A DNA stretch of 64,000 nucleotides from Bacillus_I endophytica_A (GTDB lineage: Bacteria > Bacillota > Bacilli > Bacillales > Bacillaceae_H), in contig NZ_JALAMS010000026.1 in NCBI RefSeq assembly GCF_026790145.1, positions 62,001-126,000 on the forward strand, given 5' to 3'. Position 1 is the first letter of the stretch. Every line of letters begins with the position of its first letter. A program made the position numbers and the translations under genes. The notes beneath the pieces were generated by a model, which was given only the letters and a program-made list of their open reading frames with translations, did not search any database and was not told where the DNA came from. Positions 43,048 through 52,718 of the stretch are shown in pieces.

Positions 43048-45906
43048 CTAACGTCTTAATACATGATTAGTTAGTTTTAGTGCTTCGTTTACGATACGTT
43101 CTTGTTCTTTCTTATGAACAGTTGGATCCCCTTCAGAAGGACTTGAACGGCGACGACGTCCAACATAGCCAATCTCAACACCTTCTGGAACAATTTCCTG
43201 AAGACGAGGATACGCATATGACCATGGTCCCATATTTTTTGGTTCTTCCTGTACCCATACAAGCTCTTTTAAATTCGGATATTGTGCTAGAATCTCGCGT
43301 GCCTGTGCAAGCGGGAATGGATAAAGCTCTTCAACTCTTAAAATATGAACAGAATCAATTTCTTCTTCTTGTTTTTGAACTGTATCGCGTAAATCAATAG
43401 CGACTTTACCACTACACATAATAATACGCTCTACTTTTTCTTTTTGTTTTCCTGTTGTTTCTTCTTGTAAGATTTGTTTAAATTCACCTTTGCTCAAGTC
43501 ATCAAGATAAGATACGCTGTGAGCATTGCGCAGCAAGCTTTTCGGCGTCATGATCACGAGCGGACGAATGTCATCATGTTTCAATAGAGCCGCTTGGCGA
43601 CGCAGAATATGATAATACTGTGACGCAGTTGTTACGTTCGCAATATCCCAGTTGTTTTCAGCTGCAAGCTGTAGGAAACGTTCTAAGCGTGCGCTTGAGT
43701 GTTCAGGGCCTTGACCTTCATATCCGTGTGGAAGAAGCATAACAAGACCTGATTTTTGTCCCCATTTTGCTTGACCTGCTGTGATAAACTGGTCGAAGAT
43801 AACTTGTGCTGCGTTCGCGAAATCACCGAACTGTGCTTCCCAAATAACAAGTGTTTCAGGAGCAAACACATTGTATCCATATTCAAATCCGACAACAGCT
43901 GCTTCTGTTAACGGGCTATTATGAACAGCAAATGAAACGTTCACATCTTCTAACGTATGAAGCGGTGAGTAAACATCTCCTGTTTTCTCATCATGTAAAA
44001 CAATATGACGATGTGCAAACGTACCGCGTTCTGAATCTTGCCCTGTTAAACGGATTGGTGTGCCGTCTTTTAAGATTGTGGCAAACGCAAGTGCTTCTCC
44101 TAGTGACCAATCTACTTTTCCATTGTCTTTTAAATTAGCAGCACGCTTTTCAAGGATTTTTTGCAGCTTTTTAAACACGCTAAATCCTTCTGGCCATTTC
44201 ACAAGCTGATCGTTAAGAGCAAGGAGTTGTTCTCCATCAACAGCAGTCTCGATTGGTGGAAGCTGACGCTCAGGCATTTCAGGCACTTCCTGTGGCTGGA
44301 ACGATTTTTTATCAGGCGTTTTGTTGAATGCCTCTTGAAGACGCTCTTCAATTTTTTCATCAATTGCTTTCACATCTTCCTCAGTTACAACGCCTTCTTT
44401 TTGAAGCTGCTCTGCATATAAATTCTTCACCGTTTTGTGAGCGCGTACAAGCTCATATGTTTTAGGCTGTGTTGCAGATGGTTCATCCATCTCATTGTGA
44501 CCAAAGCGACGATATCCAATAAGATCAATGATAAAGTCTTTTTTGAATTTTTTACGATATTCAAATGCAAGATAAGCCGCTGCTAAACATGCTTCTGGAT
44601 CATCTGCATTGACGTGAATAATCGGCATTTCAAATCCTTTTGCTAAGTCACTTGCGTATTTAGTTGAGCGAGAATCAACGCTCTCTGTTGTAAAACCAAT
44701 TTTGTTATTCGCAATAACGTGAATCGTTCCACCTGTATGATAGCCGTTCAACCCGCTCAAGTTTAGCGTTTCTGCAACAATTCCTTCCCCTGGGAACGCT
44801 GCATCACCGTGAATTAAAACAGCAAGTGACGCTGTGGAATCAACAGAAGGATATCCCGCTCCTGTACGATCATCTTGCACAGCTCTTGTGTAACCTTCAA
44901 CAACAGGGTTTACGTATTCTAAATGACTTGGGTTGTTTGCTAATGTTAAGCGTGTTTTAAATGAATGATCTTGTTCACTAATGTGTTTGTCAGCACCAAG
45001 GTGATATTTTACGTCACCGCTCCATCCGTAGCTGATTCCAATTGAACCTTCAGATGGAACAACCTCTTTATTTGGCGCGTGCTGAAATTCTGAGAAAATG
45101 AGTTCATATGGTTTTCCAAGCACGTGAGCAAGTACATTAAGACGTCCTCTGTGCGCCATTCCAATATTAATAGACTTTGTTAAATTGTGAACAGCGTGTT
45201 CCACAACTTCATCTAGAAGCGGAACAAGCATGTCAACTCCTTCAACAGAGAAGCGCTTTTGGCCTACGAAAGAACGATGTAAAAACTGTTCAAACCCTTC
45301 TACTTGCGTTAATCGTTTTAAAACAGATTTTTTCTTATCAGCAGAAAGAGAACGATATATTTTACCCGATTCAATCATCTCTTTTAACCAAGCATTCTCC
45401 TCTCGGTTATGTACGTGCTGGTACTCAAAAGCAATTTTTTTCGTGTATACTTCAATTAAATAGTGATAAGCAGCCAAACCATCCTTTTGTTTGATATGAT
45501 CTGGTGCGTTTGGACAGAGAACATGAGGCGGAATGCGCTTCACATCTTCTTCTGTCAAATCAAAATTTTCAAGTTTCAGCAGTGCCATCTCAGTTTTATT
45601 TTTCTCAAGCGGAAAAATAGATGCATAGAGATGACCATAAGTACGCACATAAGTTGCTAGCTTCACAGCTGTTGCAATCTTTTCAATTTGTGCAGGATCC
45701 GTATAATCGACTCCTACCCCTTCATTTTGACTGCTGCTTTTGTTTAGAGAAGGCGGTGTTCCCCACTCATCAAAAAACGCTTTGACTTCAGGGTCAATTG
45801 ATTCAGGATCTTCTTGATACTGATCATACCATTCCATGACATATCCTAAGTTAGGTCCAAAAAAACTATGCCAAGGAGCTTCGTTTCCTGTGTTTTTTCT
45901 CTCCAT
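43048..45906 (-). CDS. odhA: 2-oxoglutarate dehydrogenase E1 (thiamin-dependent)
   Basis: This 952-residue E1 subunit decarboxylates 2-oxoglutarate with ThDP. It begins with the short E1o N-terminal motif ('WHSFFGPNLGYVMEWYDQY'), and includes 'GMAHRGRLNVLAHVLGKPYE' near residue 245, the ThDP/Mg motif 'GDAAFPGEG ... LNLSGLNGY' near 370, and the transketolase C-terminal regions. GGGGAGA precedes the ATG. It is followed by odhB in a two-gene operon. Confidence 0.96.
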   Translation of the reverse strand: MERKNTGNEAPWHSFFGPNLGYVMEWYDQYQEDPESIDPEVKAFFDEWGTPPSLNKSSSQNEGVGVDYTDPAQIEKIATAVKLATYVRTYGHLYASIFPLEKNKTEMALLKLENFDLTEEDVKRIPPHVLCPNAPDHIKQKDGLAAYHYLIEVYTKKIAFEYQHVHNREENAWLKEMIESGKIYRSLSADKKKSVLKRLTQVEGFEQFLHRSFVGQKRFSVEGVDMLVPLLDEVVEHAVHNLTKSINIGMAHRGRLNVLAHVLGKPYELIFSEFQHAPNKEVVPSEGSIGISYGWSGDVKYHLGADKHISEQDHSFKTRLTLANNPSHLEYVNPVVEGYTRAVQDDRTGAGYPSVDSTASLAVLIHGDAAFPGEGIVAETLNLSGLNGYHTGGTIHVIANNKIGFTTESVDSRSTKYASDLAKGFEMPIIHVNADDPEACLAAAYLAFEYRKKFKKDFIIDLIGYRRFGHNEMDEPSATQPKTYELVRAHKTVKNLYAEQLQKEGVVTEEDVKAIDEKIEERLQEAFNKTPDKKSFQPQEVPEMPERQLPPIETAVDGEQLLALNDQLVKWPEGFSVFKKLQKILEKRAANLKDNGKVDWSLGEALAFATILKDGTPIRLTGQDSERGTFAHRHIVLHDEKTGDVYSPLHTLEDVNVSFAVHNSPLTEAAVVGFEYGYNVFAPETLVIWEAQFGDFANAAQVIFDQFITAGQAKWGQKSGLVMLLPHGYEGQGPEHSSARLERFLQLAAENNWDIANVTTASQYYHILRRQAALLKHDDIRPLVIMTPKSLLRNAHSVSYLDDLSKGEFKQILQEETTGKQKEKVERIIMCSGKVAIDLRDTVQKQEEEIDSVHILRVEELYPFPLAQAREILAQYPNLKELVWVQEEPKNMGPWSYAYPRLQEIVPEGVEIGYVGRRRRSSPSEGDPTVHKKEQERIVNEALKLTNHVLRR

Positions 45907-46222
45907 GATTTCTCCCCAACCCCTCTTTCATTTAGCCTCTTACTTTTTTATAAAACGCTTATTATACTGTATTGAAAGCCTATACAAATCATTGTAACAA
46001 CCCGGAAAGTTTCACTTGGGATGTTACACTCATAGTAACATTTTTGTCACAATTCCTCAAAACATAAATAGGCGCGAAAAGACAAGCATTCTAGCGGTTT
46101 TTTCAAAAAAGAAAGCGATTTCTTCGTTTTTTTCGCTTTTTTGTGAAAATAAGCACTATTTTGCTCATCCTTACCTCTTTTTACCGTTTTCTCTTCCTTA
46201 ATTGATTTTCTTATGAAGAAGA
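45907..46222. promoter_or_regulatory. odhA upstream region with promoter and dyad
   Basis: No convincing gene lies in this stretch. On the minus strand a TATAAT -10 box lies at 45961-45966, about 55 bases before the odhA start. A dyad TGTTAC-N7-GTAACA (46022-46040) lies further upstream and may be a regulator site. The rest is T-rich and featureless. Confidence 0.45.
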
Positions 46223-46250
46223 AAACCTTGATTTATCAAGGTTTTCTCCT
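46222..46250 (-). terminator. Terminator of the amidohydrolase gene
   Basis: Stem GAAAACCTTGAT / ATCAAGGTTTTC followed by T-rich sequence on the minus strand, 70 bases after the stop. Confidence 0.7.
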
Positions 46251-46317
46251 AAACACGTAAAAAAAAACAACAGAAGAATCAATTATTTTGATGGAAGCTA
46301 TTCTTTTTTTTCATAGC

Positions 46318-47655
46318 TCAATAAGCAATTGTAGACAGCTTTTCAATTAACCTTTTGCTTGATTTGTTGGCCTCTTTTAAAATAATATCCTCATCCATTG
46401 TTTTTAAACGTCGATTTTCCATGACAATTTCCCCATTAATGATGACCGTTTCTACATCTGAGCTATAAGCGGAATAAACAATGCGGGAAATAGGATCAAT
46501 ATCATAGGAAGGAAAAGCATGAAGCTTGTGAAGATCAATCAAAATTAAATCCGCCTTTTTTCCAACTTCAATACTTCCAATCTCGTGCTCTAAGCCGAGT
46601 GCTTTAGCTCCTCCAATCGTGGCCATTTGTAATACTTGTTTTGCTTTCATTGAAGTTGGGCCATGGATGGGTTTTTGGATAAGAGCGGCAAGTTTCATTT
46701 CTTGAAACATATCAAGATTGTTGTTGCACGGAGCTCCGTCCGCGCCTAAACTAACATACATATCACTCTTTAGCATATCAGGCACTTCGGCAATCCCTGA
46801 AGCGAGCTTTAAGTTCGAGCCTGGACAGTGGCTTACCTTTACTTTTCGGTCTCTAATAATTTTTTTCTCTTCCTTATCTAACCAGACGCAATGTGCTAAA
46901 ATAAGCCGTTCATTGGCAAGGCCGAGATGATCTAAATAAACGACATTACGCATGCCTCGTTCTTGCTCTACAATTTGGATTTCACCTTTATTTTCCGAAG
47001 CATGGGTATGTACACAAACTTGATATTTTTCAGATAAAAAAGCAACCTCTTTCAACAGTTCCTCTGAGCATGAGACAACAAAACGAGGTGAGAAAGCATA
47101 TTGAATGCGCCCGTCTTTGTCATGCCATTTCTCATATAAGTCCATGCTTTCTTGCAAGGATGCGCTCGTTGTTTCTCTAAGGAGCTTTGGCACTTCTTCA
47201 CCGTGATCCATCATCACTTTACCCGCAAGCGCCCGAATGCCGCTTTTTTGAATGGCCTGAAAAGCAAAATCTGTGTGATGTACCGTTTCCATGTCTACAA
47301 TAGACGTTGTACCACCTTTTATCAATTCTCCGATACCAAGCATCGCCGAATAGTAAATGGATTCTTCATCATGAGCCGCTTCAAGGGGCCAGATTCTTTT
47401 TTTTAACCAGTCCATAAGCTCCCAATCATCTCCCTGTCCTCTAAAAAGCGTTTGACAAAGATGAATGTGCGTATGAATAAACCCTGGAAGAAGAATTTGA
47501 TGACGTGCGTCTATTTCAGCGTCCACAGTATCCGGCTGTAAGTTCGTCCCGATTTCTTTAATTCGTTCTCCCTCAATTAAAACATCTCCGTGAAAAATAT
47601 CTTCTTGTTTGTTCATCGTAATAAGCTGAGCATTTTTGATTAGCAACCGTCTCAC
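46318..47655 (-). CDS. Amidohydrolase (MtaD/TrzN-type deaminase)
   Basis: This 445-residue TIM-barrel metal hydrolase contains the metal ligands HTHIH near residue 60, His in 'VCVHTHASEN' and 'LAHCVWL', and Asp in 'GADGAPCNNNLDMF', the pattern of the S-adenosylhomocysteine / methylthioadenosine deaminase and chlorohydrolase group. The GTG at 47655 is 8 bases after AAAGGAG, so it is preferred to the ATG two codons earlier, which lies too close to the ribosome site. It is probably a purine-type or nucleoside deaminase; specificity is not predictable. A LysR gene lies downstream on the same strand's other side. Confidence 0.8.
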   Translation of the reverse strand: MRRLLIKNAQLITMNKQEDIFHGDVLIEGERIKEIGTNLQPDTVDAEIDARHQILLPGFIHTHIHLCQTLFRGQGDDWELMDWLKKRIWPLEAAHDEESIYYSAMLGIGELIKGGTTSIVDMETVHHTDFAFQAIQKSGIRALAGKVMMDHGEEVPKLLRETTSASLQESMDLYEKWHDKDGRIQYAFSPRFVVSCSEELLKEVAFLSEKYQVCVHTHASENKGEIQIVEQERGMRNVVYLDHLGLANERLILAHCVWLDKEEKKIIRDRKVKVSHCPGSNLKLASGIAEVPDMLKSDMYVSLGADGAPCNNNLDMFQEMKLAALIQKPIHGPTSMKAKQVLQMATIGGAKALGLEHEIGSIEVGKKADLILIDLHKLHAFPSYDIDPISRIVYSAYSSDVETVIINGEIVMENRRLKTMDEDIILKEANKSSKRLIEKLSTIAY

Positions 47656-47814
47656 TGTCATCTCTCCTTTGAAGTCCCAAAATACTATCATATGCCTACA
47701 TGTAAAGTAAGTTTCTATATTATATGTTTTTTCATTAAGAATGGCGAGCGTATTGTAAACGGACTTGACAAGAACTTTTATGTTTAAAGTAGCAACCCAT
47801 AAAACGATATGTGA

Positions 47815-48681
47815 TTAATCAACGCCATTAATGAATTGCTGAAGAGTATCGATAAAAGTAAGCACATCCTCTGTTTCTCTTCTGTACGCAACGTAAATGT
47901 TTGATACAGGAAGAGGAAAGATAGAAAAAGGCACAGCGTCTATTTTCCCTTCCTTCACTTCCCCTTCAACAATGGAAAAAGGAAGAAAAGACATGCCTAA
48001 TCCTTCCTCAATAAACCGTTTTGTAATTTCTACTTGATTAACGACCATCGTTTTCACGCCCTTATATGTTTGCTGAATAGACGGCAAAATTTCTTCCCAA
48101 TAGAAAGGATGATTGTTAATCAATAACCGGTGCTGGTGAAAAAGAGAAAAAAGGGATTCATTTCCACTAGAAGGAGGAGCTGCAAGAATAACGGAATCTT
48201 GTAAAATACTTTTGCATATTGCGTGTGAAACAGGCATCCTTGATAAACCAACGTCTGCTCTTCCGCTTTCGAGCTCACCGCTAATTTCCATGGACTTTAC
48301 AACATTTATCATAACTTCGATTTTAGGATATCTATGTAAAAAAGAGCTAAGAAATCTTGGCAAAATAGCTGAAGCAATATAAGGAGCAACGGCAACTGTT
48401 ATTTTACGCTGAAATCCTTGCTTAAAGCTTTCTAAAGTTTGTACACCATCATAATAGCTTTCCACCAATTTTTCAGCATGTGGAACAAATCTCAGTCCTG
48501 CTTCTGTTAAATAAATGTGGCGTCCAGAGCGTTTAAAAAAAGAAATGCCAAGCTCTCGTTCTAAATGCTTAATATGTGCTGTAACAGTTGGCTGAGAAAG
48601 AAAAAGAAGCTCAGAGGTCTTTCTGAAATTTTCATGCTTTGCTGCAACAAGAAACGTTTCTACCCACTTCATATCCATCAT
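47815..48681 (-). CDS. LysR-family transcriptional regulator
   Basis: This is a 288-residue LysR regulator with HTH 'NFRKTSELLFLSQPTVTAHI' near residues 20-40 and the usual effector domain. The start at 48681 (MMDMKWVETF) is 8 bases after AAGGA; an upstream in-frame ATG is inside the neighbouring leader. It is transcribed toward the amidohydrolase gene, but a gap of about 120 bases with no clear divergent promoter pair leaves its target unknown. Confidence 0.85.
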   Translation of the reverse strand: MMDMKWVETFLVAAKHENFRKTSELLFLSQPTVTAHIKHLERELGISFFKRSGRHIYLTEAGLRFVPHAEKLVESYYDGVQTLESFKQGFQRKITVAVAPYIASAILPRFLSSFLHRYPKIEVMINVVKSMEISGELESGRADVGLSRMPVSHAICKSILQDSVILAAPPSSGNESLFSLFHQHRLLINNHPFYWEEILPSIQQTYKGVKTMVVNQVEITKRFIEEGLGMSFLPFSIVEGEVKEGKIDAVPFSIFPLPVSNIYVAYRRETEDVLTFIDTLQQFINGVD

Positions 48682-48699
48682 TATGCACTTCCTTTTCAT

Positions 48700-48736
48700 A
48701 AAAAAACCTTATGACAATTTTAGCATAAGGTTTTTT
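48700..48736 (-). terminator. Terminator of the methyltransferase gene
   Basis: Stem AAAAAACCTTATG / CATAAGGTTTTTT on the minus strand. Confidence 0.85.
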
Positions 48737-48741
48737 GCTCT

Positions 48742-49521
48742 TTATTTTTTTATTGCTAAGAATCGCAAGCGTTTGTAGTCAGCAACCCACTTTTCATTTT
48801 TATACAAGTGTTCCTTTGCAATGCTCTCTACTCTTTTTACAATTTCCCCTTGAATACTTTGGTTTATATGTGTAAGAAAATCCCCCGCTAAGTTAGCAAT
48901 CCATCCCTTGATTCCTTCATTTTCTTTAGCAAGTTCTGTTGGTCGAGCAAAAGAGGAAGCATAACATACTTCAAATCCTCCCTGTTCAAGAAGAGTCGTA
49001 TATTCGCCAACACTCGGAAAATACCATGGATTGTATATATCCTTTTTTTCTATTCCAGACTCTTCTAAAGCTTGATATAGAGCTTGAATAATGGAATCTA
49101 CATTCCCTCTACATCCCATTTCCCCAACAAACCGACCTCCGCTTTTTAAACAGCGATTTACGGAAGATATAACTCGTTCAGGCCTCTTCATCCAGTGTAG
49201 AGCAGCGTTTGAAAAAACAGCGTCTACTTTTCTTTCAAGCTGAAAATCTTCTCCGTTGCCCGTTCTAAACTCAAGGTGAGGATAGGATTCTTTAGCTTTT
49301 CTAATCATGTTTTGTGAAGCATCAATTCCTATAACACTTGCTCCTGTTAATGCAATTTGATGAGCATGACTTCCTGTTCCACAACCCAAATCTAAAATAC
49401 ATTCACCCTCTTTTGCACGAAGTAATGAAAGTACGTCTTCTCCATATTTAGCGACAAATGATGCAGTTTGATTATAATATTCTGGGTTCCACTGATTTTT
49501 TGTACTAAGAGCTTCTTTCAT
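48742..49521 (-). CDS. Class I SAM-dependent methyltransferase
   Basis: This is a 259-residue cytoplasmic methyltransferase. SAM motif I is 'ILDLGCGTGSHA' near residue 45, and 'GIDASQNMIRKAK' follows, then 'FSNAALHWM' as motif IV. The family resembles trans-aconitate methyltransferase (Tam)-type enzymes, where the 'NAALHW' segment is typical. Substrate not established. Its own terminator follows, so it is probably monocistronic. Confidence 0.85.
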   Translation of the reverse strand: MKEALSTKNQWNPEYYNQTASFVAKYGEDVLSLLRAKEGECILDLGCGTGSHAHQIALTGASVIGIDASQNMIRKAKESYPHLEFRTGNGEDFQLERKVDAVFSNAALHWMKRPERVISSVNRCLKSGGRFVGEMGCRGNVDSIIQALYQALEESGIEKKDIYNPWYFPSVGEYTTLLEQGGFEVCYASSFARPTELAKENEGIKGWIANLAGDFLTHINQSIQGEIVKRVESIAKEHLYKNEKWVADYKRLRFLAIKK

Positions 49522-49626
49522 GTTCCTTCCTCCCTTTTCGTTCTTTTTTATAGATTACCACTCTTATATATTAAAGAATATTAGATAATTGATCGCTCAT
49601 TGATAGGGATCTCCTATCAATAAAAA

Positions 49627-49652
49627 ACACCTCTTGAAAAAGAGGTGTTATA
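49627..49652 (-). terminator. Terminator of the C45-type gene
   Basis: Short stem AACACCTCTT / AAGAGGTGTT at the gene's 3' end on the minus strand. Confidence 0.7.
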
Positions 49653-50703
49653 AAATGCTCAAATGAGGAAAATCTAAATTTGTATCTACTTCTCCTTTGA
49701 TTTTCGTAACTACATTTTTTTGTCCTTTTATCCAATCATAAAAAGAAAAAATTACAGGACGACGATTTTCTCCAACTCCAATATATACTCGCCCTGTTTT
49801 TGGAGCATAAACAGAAGAATGAATCGTTCCTGCCGAGTTTCTGTAGTCGCGTTTAAAAAACGGATAATCTGTATGATTAAAAAGCTCAAATGCTCCATAC
49901 GGTGTTAGCGGATTTTCTAATGCTTCTTCAAGTTTTGCTAGTCTTTCTTTTGACTCAACAAGATGACGGCGGTTTTCATCTTGAAGTTCACCAGATCTAA
50001 AATGATTGGAGCATGCAAGACTTCTTCCATATGAAACGCTAACTCCGCGTGGAGATGCTTCAACAATTGCAGCACGGTCATTTTTATCGTTCATCGTATA
50101 GTTAAACGAGTGGCGGTGTGGAATATTTCTTAATACTTCTACTGCTTCTTCTGTTGTTTGACATGTATCAAGAATAAACCGCGCAATGGAGCAGCAAATA
50201 AATCCGTCTCCTGCTTTCTTCCGATGTACGAAATGATACCCAATTGAAAGTCCCTTTTCATTCATTCCGTCCATACGTCCAATCAACCTTTGAGCAAATC
50301 CGATACTTGCATATGCTTCGCACGGTTGCCAAAGTAAAAAGCGACCATCATATGTTTTAGGATGGTAATCATAGTTTCGAGCATAAAAGCCTTCCGCCAT
50401 AAGAGCGGAGCACCCTGACTTTTTCCATTCTCCTTGGTAGCCGCTATACTCATGCACAACGTCTTCTAATCGCCACTCCATTCCATCTGAAATGCCTTCA
50501 AGCTCTTCCCATATGTGTGGTGCAAACTCTTCTACTCTCTTACGCGCTTCTTTTATTTGGATGGGGTAGCTTCTTAATGACTTCTTTCTTCGTCTTTTAT
50601 GCGACTCATACAAAATTGTTCCTTTATGCCATTTACCAAGCATGTGGCCAAGTTCATATGATGTTCCTCTTCCTTGCTTAACGTTCACAAAAATGGATTG
50701 CAT
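49648..50703 (-). CDS. C45-family Ntn-hydrolase (acyltransferase-like)
   Basis: This is a 351-residue protein of the peptidase C45 / acyl-CoA:6-aminopenicillanate acyltransferase-like family. The likely autocatalytic nucleophile is Cys in 'KKSGCSALMAEG' near residue 97, followed by 'ARNYDYHP', the strand pattern that places the nucleophile at the new N-terminus after self-cleavage. Bacterial members act on amide bonds of unknown substrates. 'MNEKGLSIGYHFV' is another family hallmark. It is monocistronic. Confidence 0.8.
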   Translation of the reverse strand: MQSIFVNVKQGRGTSYELGHMLGKWHKGTILYESHKRRRKKSLRSYPIQIKEARKRVEEFAPHIWEELEGISDGMEWRLEDVVHEYSGYQGEWKKSGCSALMAEGFYARNYDYHPKTYDGRFLLWQPCEAYASIGFAQRLIGRMDGMNEKGLSIGYHFVHRKKAGDGFICCSIARFILDTCQTTEEAVEVLRNIPHRHSFNYTMNDKNDRAAIVEASPRGVSVSYGRSLACSNHFRSGELQDENRRHLVESKERLAKLEEALENPLTPYGAFELFNHTDYPFFKRDYRNSAGTIHSSVYAPKTGRVYIGVGENRRPVIFSFYDWIKGQKNVVTKIKGEVDTNLDFPHLSIL

Positions 50704-50778
50704 AGTCTCAACTCCAAACTCTGTTTTTAAGAGAAAAAGAGCTTCTTATCCTTATAGGAATAAGAAGCTCTAAAAGAG

Positions 50779-52707
50779 TTATCCTGTTTGAATACTCTTA
50801 TGAAGAAGTCGTTTTAGAAGTGGAAACAGAACGTTCGGAAGTTCTGAAACGTCTTCAACTAAAATACTGTATTTCCCGTAAATATTGCGAATTGTAGTTT
50901 GCTGTCCTTCATCAATTGGTTCATTTGATAAAAAGACGTTGATTACTTCAATTCCCTGTTTGCGCGCGAGTAAAACAGCTTCGTGTGTATCAACAACTCC
51001 GTTTTGCTCATATCCCATTGCAGCAGGCTCTCCATCTGAAAAAACAAGCAGAAACTTTTGTTTTTCACTGCGCTTCATTAAACTTTGAGAAGCGTGACGA
51101 ATTGCAAAGCCGTCTCGGTTATCTTCCATTGGTTCAAGCTGCATAATTTCAGATCCGCTTTCTTTCTTATACGATGAAGAGAAATCAATAACATGTTGAA
51201 AATAGTTTGGCTGATACGTTTCTGTTGCATCGTTTGTATCTTCCCAAAAGCCGACAATTTCATGTGGTACGTGTACAGATTTTAATGCTTCATGAAAAAG
51301 AGTAATGCCAAGCTTTGTTTGCTCCATTTTGTCGAACATGGAGGCTGAACAATCGACAAGAAGCGAGAATACAGCATCAATTTCATGAGATGGATCGTTC
51401 TTTTTATGAAAAAGCCGCGGATTGTCGTCTGTTGCAAGACGAAGCAAGTTTTTTTGATTTAAACGCCCGAAATGTAGATCAGTGCGAGGTAAAATCCGCT
51501 TATGCTCAAGTGTTTTCGAAATCATTTGTTTTAACCGCTTTTGATATGGTGCAATTTCTTTTACATTTGCACTGTACTGTGAACGCTCCTCTGACGTTGG
51601 GCGCGTTTTTTCTTTTACTAATGCTTTTGCATAGCGATTGTCTTTTCCAAACGACTCATCTCCGCCTTCTTGTGGTTCTTCTTTTCTTGTTTCAAGCGCT
51701 TCTAGCTTTGAATAATCGTTCCGCTTTGCTTTTTTAGATTGCCCTTGAACAACACCTAGCGCTTGATCTCCGTCTTCCCCTTCACGAACAGCGTCATCTC
51801 CACCTAAATCTGTTTTTGAACCTTGCTCTAGATCAAACTGAAGGAAACTTTCCGTTGCTTTACTTGTTTCTTGATGCCATGTTGGCAGTTTATCTTCGTG
51901 AATGTCTTCTTCCCCTGACTTCTCACCTTTAATCACATCATCATTTTTAAGCTTAGATTTTCTTTTTAAATCATCAAACGTTAATCCTTGCTGTAGCTCT
52001 TCATAATTAAAATCTGGAAGAAGGAAATACGTGTTTAACATATCTTTTTCAAGCACTTCTTCTAACACATCGCTTATCTCTTCGCAAATACGCGTCACCT
52101 CACGCGTTGTCTTAGCTTCAAAGGTGCGCATAATTTGCTCGCGTAAAAATGGAATCACTCGGTCAATATCAGGTTGAATAGACGGAAGTTCTTCAAAGGG
52201 ATTATCTACTGTTGCTAGCACATATAAAGCACAAAAAAGTGCGTCAGTGTGAATGTTACGCTCCACATTAAAGCGAAGCTGTGTGCTAAAGTACGTCTTA
52301 TACATTTCTCTTCGCTTTAAAAATACTTTTTTCGTACCTGGTCGGTCTTTTTTGCAATCTTCTTCAAGACGCAAATTTTCAAATACCATAAACAATTGGC
52401 GCGCGAAACTTTGAACAGGCGAGCGACGAATATGCTTTACATAACGAGCAATGGCCCCGTAATCACCATGGGTAATTTCCGTGCTTCGCAAAAACACGTC
52501 GCTTTTTAAGCCTGCTACTGTTTCCTCATGTGGACGCTGCCCCCAGAAATGGCTTAGGTACATTTTTTTTAAATATGGATCATAGTAGGAAGAAACGCGA
52601 TACTCAATCTCCATTTCTTCATCTTTTGTCAGCGTTCGAGCTAAGTCTTCGAGCTCCATAAATAGAAAAGAATCAATTTGACTATCATTGAATTTAATAA
52701 ACTTCAT
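50779..52707 (-). CDS. yojO: VWA-domain protein, YojO/NorD-like
   Basis: This is a 642-residue cytoplasmic protein with a C-terminal von Willebrand A domain. The MIDAS motif is 'VDCSASM' near residue 455. The acidic, charged middle region (about 260-380) is typical of NorD/CobT-like proteins. It lies 11 bases downstream of a MoxR-type ATPase gene, the usual pair in which the ATPase and VWA protein act together to remodel or insert metal into a client. In B. subtilis the same pair (yojN-yojO) lies beside odhAB, as here. Confidence 0.88.
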   Translation of the reverse strand: MKFIKFNDSQIDSFLFMELEDLARTLTKDEEMEIEYRVSSYYDPYLKKMYLSHFWGQRPHEETVAGLKSDVFLRSTEITHGDYGAIARYVKHIRRSPVQSFARQLFMVFENLRLEEDCKKDRPGTKKVFLKRREMYKTYFSTQLRFNVERNIHTDALFCALYVLATVDNPFEELPSIQPDIDRVIPFLREQIMRTFEAKTTREVTRICEEISDVLEEVLEKDMLNTYFLLPDFNYEELQQGLTFDDLKRKSKLKNDDVIKGEKSGEEDIHEDKLPTWHQETSKATESFLQFDLEQGSKTDLGGDDAVREGEDGDQALGVVQGQSKKAKRNDYSKLEALETRKEEPQEGGDESFGKDNRYAKALVKEKTRPTSEERSQYSANVKEIAPYQKRLKQMISKTLEHKRILPRTDLHFGRLNQKNLLRLATDDNPRLFHKKNDPSHEIDAVFSLLVDCSASMFDKMEQTKLGITLFHEALKSVHVPHEIVGFWEDTNDATETYQPNYFQHVIDFSSSYKKESGSEIMQLEPMEDNRDGFAIRHASQSLMKRSEKQKFLLVFSDGEPAAMGYEQNGVVDTHEAVLLARKQGIEVINVFLSNEPIDEGQQTTIRNIYGKYSILVEDVSELPNVLFPLLKRLLHKSIQTG

Positions 52708-52718
52708 GAAACAACACC

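Noticed and set aside
46016..46201. Plus-strand ORF of 61 codons upstream of odhA
   Set aside because: It lacks a ribosome site, has a composition typical of AT-rich noise and overlaps the odhA promoter region.
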